A stretch of 64,000 nucleotides of DNA, taken from Flaccisagitta enflata. Lineage: Eukaryota; Chaetognatha; Sagittoidea; Aphragmophora. Location: the NCBI GenBank assembly GCA_965153355.1, contig OZ231126.1, positions 95,170,001 to 95,234,000 of the forward strand. Direction: 5' to 3'. Below, in pieces: positions 1-10,107 of the stretch (position 1 is its first letter; the number at the start of each line of letters is the position of its first letter). The translations under genes and the position numbers were made by a program. Under the pieces are notes generated by a model. That model saw only the letters and a program-made list of their open reading frames with translations, had not been told where the DNA came from and made no database searches.

Positions 1-714
1 AGCCGTAGCCTATCAAAATATTGACCTGAGACCATTTCTGACTGCAGATTTGGATTCCTTGGGTCAAAATTGGTCTAGTCTGGGATGGACGGTAAAATCC
101 CCCAATTTTGACATAATTCTGAGATTTTTTAATACAATTAGCCTTATCAGAGCGATTTTGGAATTTCAATCCTAGTGAAAAGTTACAGCTTCAATACTAG
201 CCAAAATTAACACTTATTGAATGTTAAAAACGCAATTTTTTACTGGTTTTTTTTTTTTTGCTATAATTTTTACTAGGAATGAAATTTGAAATCACTCTTG
301 AGGTTAATTGTATTGATATAAGGGTCACGTTAGCAATGATAATCCGGGTCTTTTGTATTTAAGTGTTTTTAAGCGGGTAATGTTTTAGGGTTAGGGGTGG
401 GGTAGGGGTTAGGGATGGGGTGGGTTTTAGAGTTAGGGTTAAGGTGGGGATTAGGAGTAGGATGAGGGTCAGGTGTGCGTTTGGTTTTATATGTTTTAGC
501 TCGAGTAAGCTTAAATTGAACATTTGTCTTTGCGGAAAAAAACAAGTGACGGGATTGAATTCTCTAACATTACCGATAAAAGCTTCCATTCTCTACCTTA
601 TGTCTTTCTTCAATTTGCGTTTGAGGTTGTAAGGGGGGGTGCTACAGTTTTTGGGGGTTAACTTCTTGTATTTCACTTTTGTCTGATTAGATTAAATTAA
701 AGATTCCCGTAACA
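1..714. other. No gene seen; degenerate TTAGGG-like stretch at about 384-460
   Basis: AT-rich sequence with short frames on both strands and no recognisable product. Around 384-460 there is a G-rich run of TTAGGG, TTAGGGG and GTAGGGG-like words. It resembles an interstitial telomere-like repeat but is too degenerate to be a telomere. Confidence 0.5.
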
Positions 715-1046
715 GCAATTTATGCAAAGTCATAGGAATGTTCTCTATCAAAGGGATATAGCTCAAAATCCTGCATAGTATAGATGATCCATGGAAAAAA
801 TTTGGCCATGGGGCACCTACAAAGTGTTGCCGCCACCCACCCCCTCCCCCTCAATAAAACATAGGAAATTTTGGAAGCCACATTTCTTATTATACATTCA
901 TTGAACATATCTGAGATATGAGGGGAGGATGGCGGCCACACTTTATAGAGATCCCTTAATGAATGTTGTAAATCATCTTTAAATATGATTTTAAACTATA
1001 TCCCTTTGATAAAGAACTTTTCTATGACTTAGCGTAAATTGTTGCC
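715..1046. repeat. Foldback (MITE-like) element
   Basis: The ends are imperfect inverted repeats. The left arm starts near 715 with CAATTTATGCAAAGTCATAG and runs through a CTCTATCAAAGGGATATAG segment. The right arm carries its complement (ACTATATCCCTTTGAT ... CTATGACTTAGCGTAAATTG). No coding content. Confidence 0.7.
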
Positions 1047-1316
1047 ATTGAATTTGCGTTATCTTTTTTTTTTCCATTTTGAAGCTCAAATCCTCTAAGA
1101 TTGTTCTTATTTTTTCGATGTGTAAACTGTGCAAAAAAGTATATTCATTATTTCATGGGTGTATATAGTTGCAAGACCTCAGCTTTCTTCTCTCTCCCCT
1201 CCCCCCCTTGGTCGATGGTCCCTTGATTTTCTTCCCCGTCTAGCCCCTACATGATGATATTGGGTGGTTTCATGACAGATCAACCAAACTGAAATCCTAA
1301 AAAAGTGGGTTTGCTT

Positions 1317-1976
1317 TTTTGGGCAGCGGCCCCGAAGGGGACAATGTCCTGTAGAACACAGGACTTTCGATAGTTCGTTCGTCCGTCCGTCCATCCGTCT
1401 GTCCCCCCCCTGCCTCGATGCTCAAATCCTGGCCTCAAGGCCCAAATCCCACCCTCAAGGCTCAAATCCCACCCTCAAGGCTTAAATCCCAGCCTTGAGG
1501 CTCAAATCCCAGCCTTGAGGCTCAAATCTCAGCCTTGAGGCTCAAATCCAAACCTCCAGGCTCAAATCCCAGCCTCCAGGCTCAAATCCCAGCCTAAAGG
1601 CTCTAATTCCAGCTTGAGGCTCAAATCACAGCCTCGACGCTCAAATCCAAGCCTCCAGGCTCAAATCACAGCCTCCAGGTTCAATTCCCAGCCTCAAGGT
1701 TCAAATCCCAGCCACCAGGCTCAAATCCCAGCCTCCAGGCTTAAAATCCAGCCTCCAGGCTCAAATCCCAGCCTCCAGGCTCAAATCCCAGCCTCCAGGC
1801 TCAAATCCCAGCCTCCAGGCTCAAATCCCAGCCTCCAGGCTCAAATCCCAGCCTCCAGGCTCAAATCCCAGCCCTGAGGTTCATATCCCAGCCTCAAGGC
1901 CCACACGGATGGATGGACGAACTAAAGTCCCCCTGTGTTATGCAGGACATTGTGCCCTTCGGGGCCGCTGCCCTGC
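1317..1976. repeat. TIR element with 21-bp minisatellite core
   Basis: It begins with GGGCAGCGGCCCCGAAGGGG plus a CTGTAGAACACAGGA segment and ends with the inverted match (CCCCCTGTGTTATGCAGGACA ... GGGGCCGCTGCCCTGC). Inside are GTCCGTCC words and about 23 imperfect copies of a 21-bp unit built on CTCAAATCCCAGCCTCCAGG. Related copies lie near 31380-31955, 36051-36465, 59230-59617 and 59717-60398. Frames read through the minisatellite are artefacts. Confidence 0.75.
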
Positions 1977-2405
1977 TACCCATCACCTACAATCACCAAC
2001 ATACAAAGCAGGGCAACGGGTATCGCTGACCACATATTGCCCTTGGGCAACTGGTTTTGGTGTAAAGGTATCCCTTGAGGAGATGTTCAAGAATCCCGAA
2101 GATTTTTGCTCTCAGACCCATATTTTGGGTTTTAGGGGGGTTTGAAATTTTGCCCCCCCCCCAGGCATCCCCAGAACTTTGAATAGCTATATCTCAGCCA
2201 TTTTTTGTCCCCGACGAACAGTTTTCGTCGGTGACTATGAAGTAGCCTGTTCGTGTAGTCTGTTACTGTCAAACCCTCTCATATCTTCTGAACCAGGCCT
2301 CAGAAGTTTATGAAACTTTACCAGTGTTATTTTTATGTCAATGGGAGCTTGTGTACCAATTTTCAGAAAAATTCATAAACTTTTACTACCCTTTGCCTAT
2401 TATTT
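1977..2405. repeat. Dispersed repeat, inverted partner of 4425-4572
   Basis: 2060-2208 (a CTTGAGGAGATGTTCAAGAA segment through a run of C) is the inverted, diverged copy of 4425-4572. At 2208-2260 a short palindrome-containing segment (CCGACGAACAGTTTTCGTCGG) matches the element start near 42402. No gene. Confidence 0.6.
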
Positions 2406-2935
2406 TTGTAGTAATATTTTACTGGACTTAGGCGATTTACATAGGTAGAGGGTAGTAAAACTATGTGAATTTTTTTTTAATTTGGTATACAAGTAAAGGG
2501 TACTAAATAAACACTCCCCGCAAAATTCGAATTAAATCTGAGGTCTGGTGTATGAGATATTAGCTTATTTATGTAGTAATATGTTACTAGGACTTAGGCA
2601 TTTTACATAGGTAGAGGGTAGTAAAACTATGTGAATTTTTTTTTAATTTGGAATACAAGCAAAGGGTACTAAATGAACAACCCCTGCAAAATTCGAATTA
2701 AATCTGAGGTCTGGTGTATGAGATATTAGCTTATTTATGTAGTAATATGTTACTAGGACTTAGGCATTTTACATAGGTAGAGGGTAGTAAAACTATGTGA
2801 ATTTTTTTTGAATTTGGTATACAAGTAAAGGGTACTAAATGAACAACCCCTGCAAAATTCGAATTAAATCTGAGGTCTGGTGTATGAGATATTAGCTTAT
2901 TTATGTAGTAATATATTACTGCTGTGGGAGTGGTT
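2406..2935. repeat. Tandem repeat, about 165-bp unit, three copies
   Basis: Three successive units start with TAGTAATAT(G/T)TTACT..GACTTAGGC and carry GGGTAGTAAAACTATGTGAA and TCTGAGGTCTGGTGTATGAG. A related two-copy array occurs at about 42610-42960, also beside the ACGTCGAGGAC-type segment. This suggests one composite repeat family. Confidence 0.75.
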
Positions 2936-3185
2936 GAACTGTCCATTAAGGAGATTCGCAGTTTTCTCATTTGCATGTTGCGGATGACCATTTATTTGTT
3001 CAAAGATTTTTGTGTGATGTATTTATTAGTTTGACATTATGCTATACTCACTCATGTTTTGTCTTGCTTCAGCAATTACATTATTATGATTTAAATGATA
3101 AACAATTAGTAATTTAGTTACTTGTAAGTCAACACTTATGTATTCAGGAGATTCTTCAAAGTTCACCTTCATGGTTATTAGGTTT

Positions 3186-3186
<1 letters not shown>

Positions 3187-3237
<51 letters not shown>

Positions 3238-3538
3238 GCACACACATGTACACACACACGTGTACACACACACATGTACACACACATGTGTACACACACA
3301 CAGGTGTGCATGTGACACACAGTGTACACACACAGGTGTACATTGTGTACAGGTGTACACTGTACACACACACAGGTGTACACACACACACAGGTGTGTG
3401 TACACACACGGTGTACACGCACACACGCGTGTACACACACACACACACATGTACACACATGTGCACATACACATACTCACACACACATGTACATACACAC
3501 ACACACACACATGTGCATACACACACACACACACGCAG
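3187..3538. repeat. CA-rich microsatellite
   Basis: An ACACAC tract interrupted by GTGTAC and CATGTAC words. It yields His/Thr- or Cys/Val-only frames in all directions. No real gene. Confidence 0.95.
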
Positions 3539-3835
3539 ACTATGTTAAAAACAGATATTGCTATTCCTCTAAAAGAAAAGGTTTGCCGTCATGGACTCCA
3601 AGGACCAAGGTGTGCCCTCTTGGACTTCAGTGTTTAATGTTTAAGGTATGCCGTCATGGATATCAATTTACTTTATTTTTTTGAAATTTTTTTTTTGAAT
3701 TTTTTTTTTCTTTATTTTTTTTTCAGATTTTAGATATTTTTTGTTGTGTATCTTCTCGAGTCGCGTTCACGCGACGAGAAAGCTTCAATAATTGCAGTCC
3801 CCAGTCGGGGACTGCAATTTTGAAGCTTTTTATAG
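3539..3835. other. No gene; hairpin and T-rich segment
   Basis: The segment is T-rich. It contains a short hairpin (CGAGTCGCGTTCACGCGACG at about 3757) and a second one, GCAGTCCCCAGTCGGGGACTGC, at about 3796. Both look like repeat-element ends. Confidence 0.5.
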
Positions 3836-4440
3836 TAAAAGAACAATCTTGGTGTTAATCTTCTTGTATAAGCCCAAAGAATCTATTGGGAAAAAGTTTG
3901 AACATAAAAAAACGATTTTGAGGGTTTTTTACCCCTAGGGCTAGTAAGCAGGGGTACCCCAGGATACCTGATACGTAGAAGTTTTGAAAAAAAAAGTTGG
4001 AAAAATATTCTTCTATGTTTGTAGTTTTATATTCAAGTATAAAGAAAGTGGTACCTCTGCACCTTACCTCCCATTTTTGTTATTTTTTTTTTTTTGGGTA
4101 TTAAGGCCCATTTTTCAGTATTTTCGCTCAAATTGTCCGTTTAAGCGCAAAAATGGGCTTTACCACCCATTTTTAAAATTTTTTTAGGTATTAAGGTGCA
4201 GAGGTACCACTTCTTTTATTTTTGAGTATGAAACCAAAAACAAAGAAGAATATTTTTCCAACTTTTTTTCAAAAATTCTTTGTACTAGGTACCCGGGGGT
4301 ACCCCGGGGTACTATCCTTAGGGGTAAAAACCTCCAAAATAGTTTATTTTGGTTCAATTTTTCTCCCAATAGATTCTTTGGGTTAATACAAGAAGATTGA
4401 CACCAAGATTGTCCTTTTACTATAAAAAATGGCTGAGATA
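3836..4440. repeat. Large foldback element, arms about 300 bp
   Basis: The left arm begins AAAAGAACAATCTTGGTG and passes GGGGTACCCCAGG and AGTGGTACCTCTGCACCTTA. The right arm is the complement in reverse order (AGGTGCAGAGGTACCACTT ... GACACCAAGATTGTCCTTTT). The centre is near 4130. No coding content. Confidence 0.75.
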
Positions 4441-4761
4441 TAGCCATGTAAAGTTCTGGGGGGGCCCAGGGGGCCAAAATTTCTAACCCCCCTAAAACCC
4501 AAAATGTGGGTCTTAGAGCAAAAATCTTCGGGATTCTTGAACATCTCCCCAAGGGGTACCTTTACACCAAAAAAGAGCAAATTCTATTTTTTTAGGGTTT
4601 TCAGTTTGCCATAGATGCAGATTCCGCAAGCTGCCGCGTAGCAGAATTGGTCTCTCAAGAGCTGCCGCAGCTTTTACTCACTATTGATTCTATCATTCTG
4701 TCTTCTGCAATTCTGTCTCTCAATTTAAAGTTGATTTAGTATATTCCTGCTTTTATTCCTG

Positions 4762-4815
<54 letters not shown>

Positions 4816-5557
4816 CCTTAGAAATTTTGTTTTGAAATTTTCGCGTGACGGACATACAGAGAGCCAGACATCCAGACCAAGGGACATACCCTCTTAAAGA
4901 GATGCGAGGACGCATCTATAAGGGCAAAAAATTCCCATAACAGAATTTGGCAAATCTCAGGCTCAAGTCACTTATAAAATAAGTGTGGGTACATAAGTTT
5001 CTTATGATCCGTCGATTTCTAACTTGTCGGCATTTTCCTGTGGCGCTGACACTTGCTGGCTTTTCCGGCATACTCCTTTTCAGTATTCCCTTGTCTTCTT
5101 TTTTTCCTCTCGCAGTGTGCATATTTTATCCCTATCGCGTCATTTCTCTTTCTCTTCAATATGCATATATTATTCCCACATTTCTCTCTCGCAACGAGTG
5201 GCTCAGCCACAGCCTCAGCTACACCACAGCGTCGGAGAGAGAGTTGCAGTCTCTAGCTCCTCTATCCTCTCTAAACACACACATATCCACACACATCGAA
5301 CACACTTCGCCTCGCGTCCTCTTCCCTTTTTCGACGCTTCCTCGTCCCATTGGGATAACAGTGTCAGTCCTCAGCCTTCCTTTGTCTGCATCTCTTCGTC
5401 TATCTTTCTCACTCGCGGCAGGCTCTGTATGCTCTTGAAATATGAAAGAGAAGAGAAAGAAAGAGGGAAAGAATAAAGAAATAGGTGTGCTTCGGAAATT
5501 CTTCTGCCACATCTTCCTGCCACATCCTCCTGCCACATCCTCCTGCCTTTTCTCTCT

Positions 5558-5559
<2 letters not shown>
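4441..5559. other. No gene seen; contains a CTTT microsatellite (4762-4815)
   Basis: 4441-4572 continues the inverted partner of 2060-2208. 4762-4815 is an uninterrupted CTTT tract. 4816-5559 is pyrimidine-rich, with Ser/Leu-rich frames of no recognisable product. Confidence 0.5.

Positions 5560-5627
<68 letters not shown>
5560..5627. repeat. CT microsatellite
   Basis: A pure CT dinucleotide tract of about 68 bp. Confidence 0.97.
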
Positions 5628-5630
<3 letters not shown>

Positions 5631-6307
5631 ATTCCTTCCTTTCACCGCTTCGCATTTGATTTCCTCGACGCCATTTTGGACGCTATCTCACAAGGACACT
5701 GACACTCGGCACAATCGAGCTCGCTAAGTTTTTCACTTGAATAAAAAGAAATTGCAGAAAAGAATATATAAACATATATGTGATATAATTTCCAAGAGTA
5801 TATTTATAACCACATTGTTGTCATAAATATTAATATAATTGCGCGAACATTTGATTCGGAACTTGTATTATCCGTCGATGGGTCCGTCCGTCCGTTTGAA
5901 TATGCCAGGCCAATTGTTTTCTCTTGGGATGTAAGCTCCGCTGCCTCGGTCCCTGTCCTGTCCTGGGTTGGCTATTCTCACATTTGAGATTTCTCGTTGG
6001 CTCTATCGCCATTGACTATTGCCATTAGCGATTTCTTATTTCTATGAATTTCAGTGACGCGCCTTTCATCAATTACTGAGCGCATTTTATCGTATCCTCC
6101 AAAGGATACTTAAGTCTCTCGCGTTTCTCGCTCGGCCTCGTAACCACGAAACGAGCGTGTCTCTCATTATCATAGACTACTTCAAAAACATTCTCTCTTT
6201 CAACAACAACCAATCCATTGTGATATCTGTTTGAGGAATAAAACTCCTCGTTTTTAATCGACTTTTAACATTTTGCCTTGTGATACTCAACTCTTTTAAC
6301 CTCAACC
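5628..6307 (+). promoter_or_regulatory. Presumed promoter and 5' UTR of the locus
   Basis: The only gene-free stretch directly before the first coding exon. No TATA box is convincingly placed. A CGCCATTTTGG word at about 5668 resembles a YY1-type core element, but this is weak. GTCCGTCCGTCC at 5882 belongs to the dispersed repeats. The transcription start cannot be fixed from sequence, and untranslated exons may exist. Confidence 0.3.
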
Positions 6308-6352
6308 ATGGCTGCAGCAGCTTCTTTGATGGGCCTCGTCAACCAACTCCAG
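6308..6352 (+). CDS. Common exon 1 (start codon)
   Basis: Fifteen codons, MAAAASLMGLVNQLQ, ending CAG|gtttgt. The start is chosen for its strong context (CAACCATGG) and because reading on into the intron gives only repeat-derived Ser/Phe sequence. It ends in phase 0 and joins exon 2 as ...NQLQ-GMESQF, extending one amphipathic helix-like segment. Confidence 0.7.
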
Positions 6353-7640
6353 GTTTGTGTCCATTTTCTGTCTCTCAAATATCGTATACCTTCACCATTT
6401 TCGATCTACCTCATCATTGTCTCATTTCTATCTTTTTCCTCATTTCTGTCTAATCCTTCATTTCTAATTTTTTCTTCATTTCTATCTTTCTCCTCATTTC
6501 TATCTTATGTCTATCTTTTCCCCCTCAGGTCTGTTTTTCTTCATGTTAGTATTTTTCCATATCTCCATCTTTCTCTTCACTTCTGTCCTTATTCCTCTCT
6601 TCCATTTTTGCCCTCATTTCTATCATTTTCCTCACTTCCATTTTTTTCCTCACTTCTATCTTTTTCCTCACTTCTATCTTTTTCCTCACTTCTATCTTTT
6701 TCCTCACTTCTATCCTTTCCCTCACTTCTATCTTTTCCCTCACATCTATCTTTTTCCTCACTTCTATCTTTTTCCTCACTTCTATCTTTTTCCTCACTTC
6801 TATCTTTTTCCTCACTTCTATCTTTTTCCTCACTTCTATCTTTTTCCTAACTTCTATTTTCTCCTAACTTCTATCTTTTCCTCACTTCTATCTTTTCCTC
6901 ACTTCTATCTTTTCCTCACTTCTATCTTTTCCTCACTTCTATCTTTTTCCTCACTTCTATCTTTTTCCTCACTTCTACCTTTTTTCCTCACCTCTATCTT
7001 TTTTCCTCACCTCTTTTTTCCTCACTTCTATCTTTTTTTTTTCACTTCTATCATTTTTCCTCGCTTTTATCATTTTTTCTTGCTTTATCTTTTCCTCGCC
7101 TTTATTTTTTTTCTCGCATCTTTCTTTTTCCTTGCTTCTATCTTTTTTCTCACTTCTATCTTTTTTTCCCCACTTCTCTATCGTTTTTCCTCACTTCTGT
7201 CGTTTTTTCCTTGCTTCTATCTTTTTTCTTCACTTCTATCTTTTTTCTTCATTTTTTTATTTTTTCCCCACTACTACCTTTTTTCCCCACCTCTTTCTTT
7301 TTCCCCACCTCTATCTTTTTTCCCCCCCACTTCTGACTTTTTTCCCCACTTCTATCTTTTCTCCCCTCTATCTTTTTTCCCCACTTCTATCTTATCTCCC
7401 CTCATCTATCTTTTTTCCTCACTTCAATCTTTTTTCCTCACTTCTATCTTTTTTCCTCACTTGTGTCTTTTTTTCTCATTTCTATCTTTTCCCCTATTTC
7501 TATATTTTCCCCTCATTTCTATCTTTTCCCCTCATTTCTATCTTTGCCTCAGTTCTATCTTATCCTCATTTCCATCTTTTCCTCACTTCTATCTTTTCCT
7601 CACTTCTCTCTTTTTCCTCATAAATTCTCTCTTTTTCCTC

Positions 7641-7704
<64 letters not shown>

Positions 7705-7801
7705 CCTCCCTCCCACTTTTTCCTCCCCCTATCGTTAATACCCTTCACTTAGGTGCTTGGTCGTATTTCCTTCACTATTGTCCTCATCTCCCATTTTGTA
7801 G
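6353..7801. repeat. Intron 1: about 18-bp minisatellite and CT tract
   Basis: About 6410-7630 is made of imperfect copies of TTCCTCACTTCTATCTTT. 7645-7701 is a pure CT tract. Long frames here (for example 6507-7832) are Phe/Ser/Leu translations of the repeat and not genes. The intron ends CCATTTTGTAG at 7801. Confidence 0.9.
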
Positions 7802-7998
7802 GGTATGGAGTCTCAGTTTTCGATGGTCTTGATGGAGGCGGCGATGAAAATCGCGTCCTTCACCGATGCCAGTATCTTCCTCCTCATCGACACTCCTGAG
7901 GGTCGCTCTTGGGTCGGTCGCAAGAACTTGAAAGAAGAGTTCATCAACGGCCGGATGCAGATCAGACCCAACGATGTCGAGTTCGACGTTAACCCCAA
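7802..7998 (+). CDS. Common exon 2: GAF-like N-terminal segment
   Basis: 65.7 codons after acceptor TTTTGTAG, ending at a consensus gtaagt donor. The sequence runs helix (MESQFSMVLMEAAMKIASF), strand (DASIFLLID), a short Gly/Trp turn (EGRSWVGRKNLKEEF), then NGRMQIRPNDVEFDV. The order helix, then A-S-I-F-L-L strand, resembles the start of GAF/PAS-like sensor or dimerisation folds. It is short for a full GAF domain, so the assignment is tentative. As the shared part of every isoform it is a candidate for dimerisation or cofactor binding, like the BTB domain of lola. Confidence 0.72.
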
Positions 7999-8563
7999 GT
8001 AAGTCTGGAGAGAACAAAAGAGGCGGGGTCACAATATCGTTGCGGACGGGTGGGAAGTGGCACCAACCCCCATCCACACCCAATGCCCCACTCAACCCCC
8101 CCCCCTTCCAACACAGACACATACACAAAAAACTTCTAATATGCTTGTTTTGCCATTTTTCGACTCGTGCTCACCAACGGACCGACGGACGGATAAAGCC
8201 TCTTATAGAGTTGCGTGTCCGCCACTATAAAGAGGTAACCATGCCAACAAAAACAAGAAAAAAAGATAAAATTGGGAGAAAGAAGGGAAAGAGGCCGTAT
8301 ACACGGCAGCATTAGTCGTGGACGGGTGGGCAGAAGCGGAAATCCTCGAAAAACAGTTTTGTGACGGCCCGACCAACGGACCGAGAGACCGACCAAAAAG
8401 TGGGTTATAGAGTCGCGTGTCCGCGACAAAAAAAAAAAACAAAGGTGCCGCACATAGGCTATTATCTTTGTTGATTTAGTTGAACTCTCTGGCTTGCCTA
8501 CTTTGCCTCGAATATTAAAACGCCCACCTTCTCTCCCCCTCCCCTCCCCCTTACAATTTACAG
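7999..8563. repeat. Intron 2 with two hairpin-ended GTCC-type elements
   Basis: 8010-8235 is a minus-strand copy of the repeat seen at 59850-60081 (GGGGTCACAATATCGTTGCGGAC ... CCTCTTATAGAGTTGCGTGTCCGC). 8293-8432 is a copy of the CCGTATACACGGC ... GAGTCGCGTGTCCGCGAC family. Clear acceptor TTTACAG at 8563. Confidence 0.8.
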
Positions 8564-8636
8564 CGTCTCCGCCCTTGTCCGACAACCCACCATCGCCGAA
8601 AAAATGGCCGATCAACAGATGCAGATGCAACAACAG
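8564..8636 (+). CDS. Common exon 3
   Basis: Completes a split AAC codon from exon 2, then encodes VSALVRQPTIAEKM followed by ADQQMQMQQQ. Ends CAG|gtactg in phase 0. This is a short Gln/Met-rich linker that continues in exon 4. Confidence 0.7.
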
Positions 8637-8864
8637 GTACTGAAGGAAGTTTGGTTAGGACAGTCGTCTTAAAAACATGTTCGCTCATTGTGATTATCAA
8701 TCTCATGATGATACTACTTAATGAAATACGAAAATGGCAATTTATTTCTGTTGTCCGTCTGTCCATCGTCATTGTGGAGTTGAAGATACCCATTGGTGGG
8801 CAAAGATAAAGATATTCTCGGTAAGAAATATTCTTTAACGTCGTTTTTCGTTTGCGCCTTTCAG

Positions 8865-9033
8865 ATGCAGATGAATCAAATGCGGCAGACGGCGATGCGG
8901 GGCGGTGGTGCGGGTCGGGGTCGAGGATTTCCCGGTCAGTCTTCGCCATCCGGCATGTCTCCCGGCGGCGAATCCAGAAAAAGATCCTTGCCCGGCGCCG
9001 GTGGAGGCACGCCGAATAAACAAGGGCGACCAG
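8865..9033 (+). CDS. Common exon 4: Gln/Met, Gly/Arg and basic linker
   Basis: Starts after CTTTCAG. It encodes MQMNQMRQ, an RGGGAGRGRGFPG glycine/arginine stretch, then a Ser/Pro segment with ESRKRS, a possible short nuclear localisation signal. Ends with one base of a split codon at G|gtctgt. Low-complexity, probably disordered. Confidence 0.7.
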
Positions 9034-9379
9034 GTCTGTGATCTCTTTCGATTCGGTTTTTGCTTACCAACTAGTCTATCAACTAGTCTATCAATCTATT
9101 TGTCCACTAATCTAGCTATCTATCGATCAACCAATCAATCTATCCATTCATGTTTCAATCATTTAATCATATGTCATTCTTTACATATCCATCAATTTTT
9201 AAGAATCTTATCAATTTATCTATGTATCGACCCTACAGTTCTCTGATTTTTCTCAATCGAGCTCTGGTAAAAATTTCGTCTGTCGATTCTTTCGATCATA
9301 TCGCCTTCGGTCGATTATTGCAGCCAGGCTTTCAGTCAATCATTTCGATCAATCAATACGTGTTAATCCGTTGTTTCAG
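9034..9379. other. Intron 4
   Basis: Low-complexity ATCTATC/AATCAAT-rich intron with no recognisable insertion. Ends GTTGTTTCAG. Confidence 0.7.
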
Positions 9380-9517
9380 ATGACTCCGAGGTTGTGGCTG
9401 TGAACATCAAAGAGGAAGACCTCGAAAGCGACCAAGACTTGAAAAACGTCATCGGCAGAGTGGGAGTTGGTGACACCGGCGGCAGCAACGGCGACGGCGC
9501 CGAGGAAGGAGAAGACG
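9380..9517 (+). CDS. Common exon 5: acidic segment with SUMO-type motifs
   Basis: Encodes DDSEVVAVNIKEEDLESDQD, then a Gly/Asp-rich tail ending GED. IKEE fits the psi-K-x-E sumoylation consensus, and the acidic-flanked VVAV just before it fits a SUMO-interaction motif. These are short motifs and remain inference. Donor G|gtaagg in the same split-codon phase as exon 4. Confidence 0.72.
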
Positions 9518-9919
9518 GTAAGGACCACAAATCCATTTTGACGCGCGCCGGCGCGAGTGTCGAAACATGACCACTGGGTGGTTTTAGTTGCGGGCACGCA
9601 ACTCTATATAACAGGCTTTGTCCGTCCGTCTGTCTCTCCTTAATGCTCGAGTATATTTTCATTTTCGCCCTGCCCACTCGTCCGTAAAAGTAAGGGAACA
9701 GGTCTCGGGTCACTATGATTGGCGGTGCCAAGTTAAACCGCAACGTAAACATTACGGACGGACAGACTTGTTCAGTCACGTCCTTTGACTTAAGACCAGC
9801 CATTTTTAAAGTACTTCAGAAATTGCTGAGATGACCACGCCTCTTTGTCATTGTATTATCGTCCCAGCGACGTTGATGCAATATTGTGAACGATGACAAA
9901 AATTATTTCCCGCACGCAG
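9518..9919. other. Intron 5 with a hairpin-ended repeat
   Basis: Around 9586-9720 lies a TTGCGGGCACGCAACTCTATA ... GTCCGTCCGTCTGTC element of the 59850 family. Acceptor CGCACGCAG. Confidence 0.7.
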
Positions 9920-10101
9920 ATTCTGACATCGAGGAGATCGTGGAGGAGAAGCCTCCGATGGGCGGCGCGGGTGATGACAGTTCCTCCTCCTTCCTCGACT
10001 TTCCTGGTGGAGGTGGATACGATCCAAATCAACCAGGAAGCTCTCGTGATCTCGTCCCAGCAGGAAACCAAGCAGTCGCCACCGGAGCCGCCGGCCAGAA
10101 G
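9920..10101 (+). CDS. Common exon 6, ends at the shared donor
   Basis: Encodes DSDIEEIVEEKPPMGG, a serine run and Gly/Pro-rich sequence ending TGAAGQK. The final codon is complete (AAG|gtaggt), so any downstream exon must enter in phase 0. HD1, HD3-HD57, ND1-ND4 and the Brinker-like exon all do. Reading through the donor would add 55 residues to a stop at 10266, a possible isoform without a DNA-binding domain. Confidence 0.75.
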
Positions 10102-10107
10102 GTAGGT
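10102..10107 (+). promoter_or_regulatory. Shared 5' splice donor of the terminal-exon array
   Basis: gtaggt after AAG. I infer this donor to be spliced to one of the acceptors between 13505 and 57667. No better phase-0 donor was seen between here and the first homeodomain unit. Confidence 0.65.

Noticed and set aside
3026-3684. Cys/Val- and His/Thr-rich frames
   Set aside because: CA/GT microsatellite translations.
6507-7832. 441-codon open frame
   Set aside because: Entirely a translation of the 18-bp TTCCTCACTTCTATCTTT minisatellite and CT tract in intron 1; no domain and no conserved composition.
8136-8633. 165-codon minus-strand frame
   Set aside because: Runs through two dispersed repeats in intron 2 and into exon 3 antisense; no domain.
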